A stretch of DNA of 64,000 nucleotides, from assembly GCA_029718625.1 (NCBI GenBank), contig CM056389.1, positions 10,526,117-10,590,116 on the forward strand, written 5' to 3'. Source of the DNA: Synaphobranchus kaupii (lineage: Eukaryota > Chordata > Actinopteri > Anguilliformes > Synaphobranchidae). The position numbers and the translations under genes are program-made. Positions 11,401 through 23,119 of the stretch are shown here, one piece after another. Within the stretch, counting starts at the first letter, position 1. Every line of letters starts with the position of its first letter. Under the pieces are notes generated by a model. That model had not been told where the DNA came from. It did no database searches and worked only from the letters and a program-made list of their open reading frames with translations.

Positions 11401-13350
11401 ATTATTATTATTATTATTAGTTGGGCTGCTGTAGGCAGCCCAAGTATTGTTCCTACTCATACTTCATATTATTATTAGTTGGGCTGCTGTAGGCAGCCCA
11501 AGTATTGTTCCTACTCACACTTCATATTATTATTATTAGTTGGGCTGCTGTAGGCATCCAAAGTATTGTTCCTACTCATACTTTATATTATTATTAGTTG
11601 GGCTGCTGTAGGCAGCCCAAGTATTGTTCCTACTCATACTTCATATTATTAGTTGGGCTGCTGTAGTCAAGTATTGTTCCTACTCATACTTCATATTATT
11701 AGTTGGGCTGCTGTAGGCAGCCCAAGTATTGTTCCTACTCATACTTCATATTATTATTATTAGTTGGGCTGCAGTAGGCAGCCCAAGTATTGTTCCTACT
11801 CATACTTCATATTATTAGTTGGGCTGCTCTAGGCATCCCAAGTAGTGTTCCTACTCATACTTTATATTATTATAATTAGTTGGGCTGCTGTAGGCAGCCC
11901 AAGTATTCTTCCTACTCATACTTCATATTATTATTATTATTAGTTGGGCTGATGTAGGCAGCCCAAGTATTGTTCCTACTCATACTTCATATTATTATTA
12001 GTTGGGCTGCTGTATTGTTCCTACTCATACTTCATATTATTAGTTGGGCTGCTGTAGGCAGCCCATGTATTGTTCCTACTCATACTTCATATTATTATTA
12101 GTTGGGCTGCTGTATTGTTCCTACTCATACTTCATATTATTAGTTGGGCTGCTGTAGGCAGCCCAAGTATTGTTCCTTCTCATACTTCATATTATTATTA
12201 TTATTATTAAGTATTGTTCCTACTCATACTTCATATTATTATTAGTTGGGCTGGTGTAGGCAGCCCAAGTATTGTTCCTACTCATACTTCAGATTATTAG
12301 TTGGGCTGCTGTAGGCAGCACAAGTATTGTTCCTACCCATACTTCATATTATAATTATTAGTTAGGCTGCTGTAGGCAGCCCAAGTATTGTTCCTACTCA
12401 TACTTCATATTATTAGTTGGGCTGCTATAGGCAGCCCAAGTATTGTGCCTACTCATACTTCATATTATTAGTTGGGCTGCTGTAGGCAGCCCAAGTATTG
12501 TTCCTACTCATACTTCATATTATTAGTTGGGCTGCTGTAGGCAGCCCAAGTATTGTTCCTACTCATACTTCATATTATTATCAGTTGGGCTGCTGTAGGC
12601 AGTCCAAGTATTGTTCCTACTCATACTTCATATTATTAGTTGGGCTGCTGTAGGCAGCCCAAGTATTGTTCCTAGTCATACTTCATATTATTAGTTGGGC
12701 TGCTGTAGGCAGCCCAAGTATTGTTCCTACTCATACTTCATATTATTAGTTGGGCTGCTGTAGGCAGCCCAAGTATTGTTCCTACTCATACTTCATATTA
12801 TTAGTTGGGCTGCTGTAGGCAGCCCAAGTATTGTTCCTACTCATACTTCAGATTATTAGTTGGGCTGCTGTAGGCAGCCCAAGTATTGTTCCTACCCATA
12901 CTTCATATTATTATTATTAGTTGGGCTGCTGTAGGCAGCCCAAGTATTGTTCCTACTCATACTTCATATTATTAGTTGGGCTGCTGTAGGCAGCACAAGT
13001 ATTGTTCCTACTCATACTTCATATTATTATTATTATTATTAGTTGGGCTGCTGTAGGCAGCCCAAGTATTGTTCCTACTCACACTTCATATTATTATTAT
13101 TAGTTGGGCTGCTGTAGGCATCCAAAGTATTGTTCCTACTCATACTTTATATTATTATTAGTTGGGCTGCTGTAGGCAGCCCAAGTATTGTTCCTACTCA
13201 TACTTCATATTATTAGTTGGGCTGCTGTAGTCAAGTATTGTTCCTACTCATACTTCATATTATTAGTTGGGCTGCTGTAGGCAGCCCAAGTATTGTTCCT
13301 ACTCATACTTCATGTTATTATTATTAGTTGGGCTGCAGTAGGCAGCCCAA
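8481..13350 (+). repeat. Segmental duplication D1, left copy (pairs with 23120-27989)
   Basis: About 4.9 kb is colinear with 23120-27989 at a constant offset of 14,639 bp, checked at 8520, 9982, 11211 and 13227. The right end breaks inside a GCTGCAG monomer: here the monomer continues with GTTCC, while the partner switches to GTGCC (see 27967-28021). Confidence 0.82.
8492..11182 (+). repeat. 2,691-bp higher-order repeat, copy 2
   Basis: It has the landmark order of 1-2689 at +8,493. Private changes include GCTAGGCTG near 9670 (other copies GTTAGGCTG) and CATATAATTAG near 10386 (others CATATTATTAG). It is also the left member of the +14,639 duplication to 23131-25821. Confidence 0.85.
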
Positions 13351-16300
13351 GTATTGTTCCTACTCATACTTCATATTATTAGTTGGGCTGCTCTAGGCAT
13401 CCCAAGTATTGTTCCTACTCATACTTTATATTATTATAATTAGTTGGGCTGCTGTAGGCAGCCCAAGTATTGTTCCTACTCATACTTCATATTATTATTA
13501 TTATTATTAGTTGGGCTGCTGTAGGCAGCCCAAGTATTGTTCCTACTCATACTTCATATTATTATTATTAGTTGGGCTGCTGTAGGCATCCCAAGTATTG
13601 TACCTACTCATACTTTATATTATTATTATTACTTGGGCTGCTGTAGGCATCCCAAGTATTGGTCCTACTCATACTTTATATTATTATTAGTTGGGCTGCT
13701 GTAGGCAGCCCAAGTATTGTTCCTACTCATACTTCAGATTATTAGTTGGGCTGCTGTAGGCAGCCCAAGTATTGTGCCTACTCATACTTCATATTATTAG
13801 TTGGGCTGCTGTAGGCAGCCCAAATATTGTTCCTACTTATACTTCATATTATTATTATTATTAGTTGGGCTGATGTAGGCAGCCCAAGTATTGTTCCTAC
13901 TCATACTTCATATTATTATTATTAGTTGGGCTGCTGTAGGCAGCCCAAGTATTGTTCCTACTCACACTTCATATTATTAGTTGGGCTGCTGTAGGCAGCC
14001 CAAGTATTGTTCCTACTCATACTTCATATTATTATTAGTTGGGCTGCTGTAGGCAGCCCATGTATTGTTCCTACTCATACTTCATATTATTATTAGTTGG
14101 GCTGCTGTATTGTTCCTACTCATACTTCATATTATTAGTTGGGCTGCTGTAGGCAGCCCATGTATTGTTCCTACTCATACTTCATATTATTATTAGTTGG
14201 GCTGCTGTATTGTTCCTACTCATACTTCATATTATTAGTTGGGCTGCTGTAGGCAGCCCAAGTATTGTTCCTTCTCATACTTCATATTATTATTATTATT
14301 ATTAAGTATTGTTCCTACTCATACTTCATATTATTATTAGTTGGGCTGGTGTAGGCAGCCCAAGTATTGTTCCTACTCATACTTCATATTATTAGTTGGG
14401 CTGCTGTAGGCAGCCCAAGTATTGTTCCTACTCATACTTCATATTATTATCAGTTGGGCTGCTGTAGGCAGTCCAAGTATTGTTCCTACTCATACTTCAT
14501 ATTATTAGTTGGGCTGCTGTAGGCAGCCCAAGTATTGTTCCTAGTCATACTTCATATTATTAGTTGGGCTGCTGTAGGCAGCCCAAGTATTGTTCCTACT
14601 CATACTTCATATTATTAGTTGGGCTGCTGTAGGCAGCCCAAGTATTGTTCCTACTCATACTTCATATTATTAGTTGGGCTGCTGTAGGCAGCCCAAGTAT
14701 TGTTCCTACTCATACTTCAGATTATTAGTTGGGCTGCTGTAGGCAGCCCAAGTATTGTTCCTACCCATACTTCATATTATTATTATTAGTTGGGCTGCTG
14801 TAGGCAGCCCAAGTATTGTTCCTACTCATACTTCATATTATTAGTTGGGCTGCTGTAGGCAGCACAAGTATTGTTCCTACTCATACTTCATATTATTATT
14901 ATTATTATTAGTTGGGCTGCTGTAGGCAGCCCAAGTATTGTTCCTACTCATACTTCATATTATTATTAGTTGGGCTGCTGTAGGCAGCCCAAGTATTGTT
15001 CCTACTCACACTTCATATTATTATTATTAGTTGGGCTGCTGTAGGCATCCAAAGTATTGTTCCTACTCATACTTTATATTATTATTAGTTGGGCTGCTGT
15101 AGGCAGCCCAAGTATTGTTCCTACTCATACTTCATATTATTAGTTGGGCTGCTGTAGTCAAGTATTGTTCCTACTCATACTTCATATTATTAGTTGGGCT
15201 GCTGTAGGCAAGTATTGTTCCTACTCATACTTCATATTATTATTATTATTAGTTGGGCTGATGTAGGCAGCCCAAGTATTGTTCCTACTCATACTTCATA
15301 TTATTATTATTAGTTGGGCTGCTGTAGGCAGCCCAAGTATTGTTCCTACTCACACTTCATATTATTAGTTGGGCTGCTGTAGGCAGCCCAAGTATTGTTC
15401 CTACTCATACTTCAGATTATTAGTTGGGCTGCTGTAGGCAGCCCAAGTATTGTTCCTACCCATACTTCATATTATTATTATTAGTTGGGCTGCTGTAGGC
15501 AGCCCAAGTATTGTTCCTACTCATACTTCATATTATTAGTTGGGCTGCTGTAGGCAGCACAAGTATTGTTCCTACTCATACTTCATATTATTATTATTAT
15601 TATTAGTTGGGCTGCTGTAGGCAGCCCAAGTATTGTTCCTACTCACACTTCATATTATTATTATTAGTTGGGCTGCTGTAGGCATCCAAAGTATTGTTCC
15701 TACTCATACTTTATATTATTATTAGTTGGGCTGCTGTAGGCAGCCCAAGTATTGTTCCTACTCATACTTCATATTATTAGTTGGGCTGCTGTAGTCAAGT
15801 ATTGTTCCTACTCATACTTCATATTATTAGTTGGGCTGCTGTAGGCAGCCCAAGTATTGTTCCTACTCATACTTCATGTTATTATTATTAGTTGGGCTGC
15901 AGTAGGCAGCCCAAGTATTGTTCCTACTCATACTTCATATTATTAGTTGGGCTGCTCTAGGCATCCCAAGTATTGTTCCTACTCATACTTTATATTATTA
16001 TAATTAGTTGGGCTGCTGTAGGCAGCCCAAGTATTGTTCCTACTCATACTTCATATTATTATTATTATTATTAGTTGGGCTGCTGTAGGCAGCCCAAGTA
16101 TTGTTCCTACTCATACTTCATATTATTATTATTAGTTGGGCTGCTGTAGGCATCCCAAGTATTGTACCTACTCATACTTTATATTATTATTATTACTTGG
16201 GCTGCTGTAGGCATCCCAAGTATTGGTCCTACTCATACTTTATATTATTATTAGTTGGGCTGCTGTAGGCAGCCCAAGTATTGTTCCTACTCATACTTCA

Positions 16301-19300
16301 GATTATTAGTTGGGCTGCTGTAGGCAGCCCAAGTATTGTGCCTACTCATACTTCATATTATTAGTTGGGCTGCTGTAGGCAGCCCAAATATTGTTCCTAC
16401 TTATACTTCATATTATTATTATTATTAGTTGGGCTGATGTAGGCAGCCCAAGTATTGTTCCTACTCATACTTCATATTATTATTATTAGTTGGGCTGCTG
16501 TAGGCAGCCCAAGTATTGTTCCTACTCACACTTCATATTATTAGTTGGGCTGCTGTAGGCAGCCCAAGTATTGTTCCTACTCATACTTCATATTATTATT
16601 AGTTGGGCTGCTGTAGGCAGCCCATGTATTGTTCCTACTCATACTTCATATTATTATTAGTTGGGCTGCTGTATTGTTCCTACTCATACTTCATATTATT
16701 AGTTGGGCTGCTGTAGGCAGCCCATGTATTGTTCCTACTCATACTTCATATTATTATTAGTTGGGCTGCTGTATTGTTCCTACTCATACTTCATATTATT
16801 AGTTGGGCTGCTGTAGGCAGCCCAAGTATTGTTCCTTCTCATACTTCATATTATTATTATTATTATTAAGTATTGTTCCTACTCATACTTCATATTATTA
16901 TTAGTTGGGCTGGTGTAGGCAGCCCAAGTATTGTTCCTACTCATACTTCAGATTATTAGTTGGGCTGCTGTAGGCAGCACAAGTATTGTTCCTACCCATA
17001 TTTCATATTATTATTATTAGTTGGGCTGCTGTAGGCAGCCCAAGTATTGTTCCTACTCATACTTCATATTATTATCAGTTGGGCTGCTGTAGGCAGTCCA
17101 AGTATTGTTCCTACTCATACTTCATATTATTAGTTGGGCTGCTGTAGGCAGCCCAAGTATTGTTCCTAGTCATACTTCATATTATTAGTTGGGCTGCTGT
17201 AGGCAGCCCAAGTATTGTTCCTTCTCATACTTCATATTATTATTATTATTATTAAGTATTGTTCCTACTCATACTTCATATTATTATTAGTTGGGCTGGT
17301 GTAGGCAGCCCAAGTATTGTTCCTACTCATACTTCAGATTATTAGTTGGGCTGCTGTAGGCAGCACAAGTATTGTTCCTACCCATATTTCATATTATTAT
17401 TATTAGTTGGGCTGCTGTAGGCAGCCCAAGTATTGTTCCTACTCATACTTCATATTATTAGTTGGGCTGCTGTAGGCAGCCCAAGTATTGTTCCTACTCA
17501 TACTTCATATTATTATCAGTTGGGCTGCTGTAGGCAGTCCAAGTATTGTTCCTACTCATACTTCATATTATTAGTTGGGCTGCTGTAGGCAGCCCAAGTA
17601 TTGTTCCTAGTCATACTTCATATTATTAGTTGGGCTGCTGTAGGCAGCCCAAGTATTGTTCCTACTCATACTTCATATTATTAGTTGGGCTGCTGTAGGC
17701 AGCCCAAGTATTGTTCCTACTCATACTTCATATTATTAGTTGGGCTGCTGTAGGCAGCCCAAGTATTGTTCCTACTCATACTTCATATTATTAGTTGGGC
17801 TGCTGTAGGCAGCACAAGTATTGTTCCTACTCATACTTCATATTATTATTATTATTATTAGTTGGGCTGCTGTAGGCAGCCCAAGTATTGTTCCTACTCA
17901 TACTTCATATTATTATTAGTTGGGCTGCTGTAGGCAGCCCAAGTATTGTTCCTACTCACACTTCATATTATTATTATTAGTTGGGCTGCTGTAGGCATCC
18001 AAAGTATTGTTCCTACTCATACTTTATATTATTACTAGTTGGGCTGCTGTAGGCAGCCCAAGTATTGTTCCTACTCATACTTCATATTATTAGTTGGGCT
18101 GCTGTAGTCAAGTATTGTTCCTACTCATACTTCATATTATTAGTTGGGCTGCTGTAGGCAAGTATTGTTCCTACTCATACTTCATATTATTATTATTATT
18201 AGTTGGGCTGATGTAGGCAGCCCAAGTATTGTTCCTACTCATACTTCATATTATTATTATTAGTTGGGCTGCTGTAGGCAGCCCAAGTATTGTTCCTACT
18301 CACACTTCATATTATTAGTTGGGCTGCTGTAGGCAGCCCAAGTATTGTTCCTACTCATACTTCATATTATTATTAGTTGGGCTGCTGTAGGCAGCCCATG
18401 TATTGTTCCTACTCATACTTCATATTATTATTAGTTGGGCTGCTGTATTGTTCCTACTCATACTTCATATTATTAGTTGGGCTGCTGTAGGCAGCCCAAG
18501 TATTGTTCCTTCTCATACTTCATATTATTATTATTATTATTAAGTATTGTTCCTACTCATACTTCATATTATTATTAGTTGGGCTGGTGTAGGCAGCCCA
18601 AGTATTGTTCCTACTCATACTTCAGATTATTAGTTGGGCTGCTGTAGGCAGCCCAAGTATTGTTCCTACCCATACTTCATATTATTATTATTAGTTGGGC
18701 TGCTGTAGGCAGCCCAAGTATTGTTCCTACTCATACTTCATATTATTAGTTGGGCTGCTATAGGCAGCCCAAGTATTGTGCCTACTCATACTTCATATTA
18801 TTAGTTGGGCTGCTGTAGGCAGCCCAAGTATTGTTCCTACTCATACTTCATATTATTAGTTGGGCTGCTGTAGGCAGCCCAAGTATTGTTCCTACTCATA
18901 CTTCATATTATTATCAGTTGGGCTGCTGTAGGCAGTCCAAGTATTGTTCCTACTCATACTTCATATTATTAGTTGGGCTGCTGTAGGCAGCCCAAGTATT
19001 GTTCCTACTCATACTTCATATTATTAGTTGGGCTGCTGTAGGCAGCCCAAGTATTGTACCTACTCATACTTCATATTATTATCAGTTGGGCTGCTGTAGG
19101 CAGTCCAAGTATTGTTCCTACTCATACTTCATATTATTAGTTGGGCAACTGTAGGCAGCCCAAGTATTGTTCCTACTCATACTTCATATTATTATCAGTT
19201 GGGCTGCTGTAGGCAGTCCAAGTATTGTTCCTACTCATACTTCATATTATTAGTTGGGCTGCTGTAGGCAGCCCAAGTATTGTTCCTAGTCATACTTCAT

Positions 19301-20341
19301 ATTATTTGTTGGGCTGCTGTAGGCAGCCCAAGTATTGTTCCTACTCATACTTCATATTATTAGTTGGGCTGCTGTAGGCAGCCCAAGTATTGTTCCTACT
19401 CATACTTCATATTATTATCAGTTGGGCTGCTGTAGGCAGTCCAAGTATTGTTCCTACTCATACTTCATATTATTAGTTGGGCTACTGTAGGCAGCCCAAG
19501 TATTGTTCCTACTCATACTTCATATTATTATTATTAGTTGGGCTGCTGTAGGCAGACCAAGTATTGTTCCTACTCATACTTCATATTATTAGTTGGGCTA
19601 CTGTAGGCAGCCCAAGTATTGTTCCTAGTCATACTTCATATTATTAGTTGGGCTGCTGTAGGCAGCCCAAGTATTGTTCCTACTCATACTTCATATTATT
19701 AGTTGGGCTGCTGTAGGCAGCCCAAGTATTGTTCCTACTCATACTTCATATTATTATTATTAGTTGGGCTGCAGTAGGCAGCCCAAGTATTGTTCCTACT
19801 CATACTTCATATTATTAGTTGGGCTGCTCTAGGCATCCCAAGTATTGTTCCTACTCATACTTTATATTATTATTATTAGTTGGGCTGCTGTAGGCAGCCC
19901 AAGTATTGTTCCTACTCACACTTCATATTATTATTATTAGTTGGGCTGCTGTAGGCATCCAAAGTATTGTTCCTACTCATACTTTATATTATTATTAGTT
20001 GGGCTGCTGTAGGCAGCCCAAGTATTGTTCCTACTCATACTTCATATTATTAGTTGGGCTGCTGTAGTCAAGTATTGTTCCTACTCATACTTCATATTAT
20101 TAGTTGGGCTGCTGTAGGCAGCCCAAGTATTGTTCCTACTCATACTTCATATTATTATTATTAGTTGGGCTGCAGTAGGCAGCCCAAGTATTGTTCCTAC
20201 TCATACTTCATATTATTAGTTGGGCTGCTCTAGTCATCCCAAGTATTGTTCCTACTCATACTTTATATTATTATTATTAGTTGGGCTGCTGTAGGCATCC
20301 CAAGTATTGTACCTACTCATACTTTATATTATTATTATTAG

Positions 20342-20582
20342 TTGGGCAGCTGTAGGCATCCCAAGTATTGTTCCTACTCATACTTTATATTATTATTATT
20401 AGTTGGGCTGCTGTAGGCATCCCAAGTATTGGTCCTACTCATACTTTATATTATTATTATTAGTTGGGCAGCTGTAGGCATCCCAAGTATTGTTCCTACT
20501 CATACTTTATATTATTATTATTAGTTGGGCTGCTGTAGGCATCCCAAGTATTGGTCCTACTCATACTTTATATTATTATTAG
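20342..20582 (+). repeat. Local dimeric repeat (122 bp, two copies)
   Basis: Two copies of a dimer alternate a GGGCAGCTG-GCATCCC-GTTCC monomer with a GCTGCTG-GCATCCC-GGTCC monomer, all with CTTTATATT and 61 bp long (last one 58 bp). Duplicates of the pair lie at 38360-38600 and 51965-52205. It is a small, recent unit nested within block M. Confidence 0.8.
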
Positions 20583-20980
20583 TTGGGCTGCTGTAGGCAG
20601 CCCAAGTATTGTTCCTACTCATACTTCATATTATTATTATTAGTTGGGCTGCTGTAGGCAGCCCAAGTATTGTTCCTCCTCATACTTAATATTATTATTA
20701 TTAGTTGGGCTGCTGTAGGCAGGCCAAGTATTGTTCCTACTCATACTTCATATTATTATTATTAGTTGGGCTGCTGTAGGCAGCCCAAGTATTGTACCTA
20801 CTCACACTTCATATTATTAGTTGGGCTGCTGTAGGCAGCCCAAGTATTGTTCCTACTCATATTTCATATTATTAGTTGGGCTGCTGTAGGCAGCCCAAGT
20901 ATTGTTCCTACTCATACTTCAGATTATTAGTTGGGCTGCTGTAGGCAGCCCAAGTATTGTTCCTACTCACACTTCATATT

Positions 20981-21042
20981 ACATTAAATTACATTACATT
21001 ATAGGCATTTAGCAGACGCTCTTATCCAGAGCGACTTACACA
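20981..21042 (-). mobile_element. 5'-truncated L2-clade LINE/SINE 3' tail, copy 1
   Basis: On the minus strand this reads GTAAGTCG, then stem CGCTCT, loop GGATA, stem AGAGCG, then TCTGCTAAATGCC, then a pentamer tail of the (TGTAA)n type with degenerate units. The hairpin (21017-21033 on the plus strand) with its GGATA loop is the conserved 3' recognition structure known from eel UnaL2 and from SINEs that borrow L2 tails in fish. Only about 60 bp of the 3' end remains, as expected of severe 5' truncation during target-primed reverse transcription. It interrupts a CACACTT-type monomer after CATATT. The other flank reads TCATTATATATTATTAG, so an imperfect target duplication (TCATATT against TCATTAT, or simply ATATT) is possible. 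It encodes nothing and cannot move. Confidence 0.82.
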
Positions 21043-22248
21043 TCATTATATATTATTAGTTGGGCTGCTGTAGGCAGCCCAAGTATTGTTCCTACTCATA
21101 CTTCATATTATTATTATTAGTTGGGCTGCTGTAGGCAGGCCAAGTATTGTTCCTACTCATACTTCATATTATTATTAGTTGGGCTGCTGTAGGCAGCCCA
21201 TGTATTGTTCCTACTCATACTTCATATTATTAGTTGGGCTGCTGTAGGCAGCCCAAGTATTGTTCCTACTCATACTTCATATTATTATTAGTTGGGCTGC
21301 TGTAGGCAGCCCAAGTATTGTTCCTACTCATACTTCATATTATTATTATTAGTTGGGCTGCTGTAGGCAGCCCAAGTATTGTTCCTACTCATACTTCAGA
21401 TTATTAGTTGGGCTGCTGTAGGCAGCCCAAGTATTGTGCCTACTCATACTTCATATTATTATTATTATTAGTTGGGCTGATGTAGGCAGCCCAAGTATTG
21501 TTCCTACTCATACTTCATATTATTATTATTAGTTGGGCTGCTGTAGGCAGCCCAAGTATTGTTCCTACTCACACTTCATATTATTAGTTGGGCTGCTGTA
21601 GGCAGCCCAAGTATTGTTCCTACTCATACTTCATATTATTATTAGTTGGGCTGCTGTAGGCAGCCCATGTATTGTTCCTACTCATACTTCATATTATTAT
21701 TAGTTGGGCTGCTGTATTGTTCCTACTCATACTTCATATTATTAGTTGGGCTGCTGTAGGCAGCCCAAGTATTGTTCCTTCTCATACTTCATATTATTAT
21801 TATTATTATTATTAAGTATTGTTCCTACTCATACTTCATATTATTATTAGTTGGGCTGGTGTAGGCAGCCCATGTATTGTTCCTACTCATACTTCAGATT
21901 ATTAGTTGGGCTGCTGTAGGCAGCCCAAGTATTGTTCCTACCCATACTTCATATTATTATTATTAGTTGGGCTGCTGTAGGCAGCCCAAGTATTGTTCCT
22001 ACTCATACTTCATATTATTAGTTGGGCTGCTATAGGCAGCCCAAGTATTGTGCCTACTCATACTTCATATTATTAGTTGGGCTGCTGTAGGCAAGTATTG
22101 TTCCTACTCATACTTCATATTATTATTATTAGTTGGGCTGCAGTAGGCAGCCCAAGTATTGTTCCTACTCATACTTCATATTATTAGTTGGGCTGCTCTA
22201 GGCATCCCAAGTATTGTTCCTACTCATACTTCATATTATTATTATTAG

Positions 22249-22495
22249 TTGGGCTGCTGTAGGCATCCCAAGTATTGTACCTACTCATACTTTATATTAT
22301 TATTATTAGTTGGGCTGCTGTAGGCATCCCAAGTATTGTTCCTACTCATACTTTATATTATTATTATTAGTTGGGCTGCTGTAGGCATCCCAAGTATTGT
22401 TCCTACTCATACTTTATATTATTATTATTAGTTGGGCTGCTGTAGGCATCCCAAGTATTGTTCCTACTCATACTTTATATTATTATTATTAGTTG
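22249..22495 (+). repeat. Homogeneous run of 61-bp GCATCCC/CTTTAT monomers
   Basis: Four successive 61-bp monomers share GCATCCC and CTTTATATTATTATTATTAG; the first has GTACC and the rest GTTCC. The number of copies varies between the related loci (40265-40510, 43854-43970, 56203-56450), so this run expands and contracts one monomer at a time. Confidence 0.75.
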
Positions 22496-23119
22496 GGCTG
22501 CTGTAGGCAGCCCAAGTATTGTTCCTACTCATACTTTATATTATTATTAGTTGGGCTGCTGTAGGCTGCCCAAGTATTGTTCCTCCTCATACTTCATATT
22601 ATTATTATTAGTTGGGCTGCTGTAGGCAGGCCAAGTATTGTTCCTACTCATACTTCATATTATTAGTTGGGCTGCTGTAGGCAGCCCATGTATTGTTCCT
22701 ACTCATAGTTTATATTATTATTAGTTGGGCTGCTGTAGGCAGCCCAAGTATTGTTCCTCCTCATACTTCATATTATTATTATTAGTTGGGCTGCTGTAGG
22801 CAGGCCAAGTATTGTTCCTACTCATACTTCATATTATTAGTTGGGCTGCTGTAGGCAGCCCAAGTATTGTTCCTACTCATACTTCATATTATTAGTTGGG
22901 CTGCTATAGGCAGCCCAAGTATTGTGCCTACTCATACTTCATATTATTATTATTATTATTAGTTGGGCTGCTGTAGGCAGGCCAAGTATTGTTCCTACTC
23001 ATACTTCATATTATTATTAGTTGGGCTGCTGTAGGCAGCCCAAGTATTGTTCCTACTCACACTTCATATTATTAGTTGGGCTGCTGTAGGCAGCCCAAGT
23101 ATTGTTCCTAGTCATACTT

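Larger units (their letters stand above)
14152..21174 (+). repeat. Block M copy 1 (about 7 kb, 226-bp deletion)
   Basis: First of four copies of a roughly 7.2-kb block running from CCCATG and 42-bp deletion monomers through GCATCC and TATCAG runs to the L2 tail insertion. It differs from M2-M4 by loss of four monomers near 14380. The recurrent rare left-arm variant GGGCAACTG (near 19145) is present here and in M2, M3 and M4, confirming common descent. Confidence 0.85.
10230..22940 (+). repeat. Segmental duplication D2, left copy (pairs with 28022-40958)
   Basis: About 12.7 kb is colinear with 28022-40958. The offset is 17,792 up to about 14380 (checked at 11211 and 13227) and 18,018 afterwards (15154, 19555, 20981, 22904). 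The change of 226 bp is explained by four monomers (55+61+55+55) present in the right copy near 32155-32400 and absent here. Private changes here include GTACC near 19058 and GCTACTG near 19599. Confidence 0.85.

Noticed and set aside
20981..21042. An autonomous or complete transposable element
   Set aside because: Only about 60 bp of the 3' end is present, with no reverse transcriptase, no internal promoter boxes and no terminal inverted repeats.
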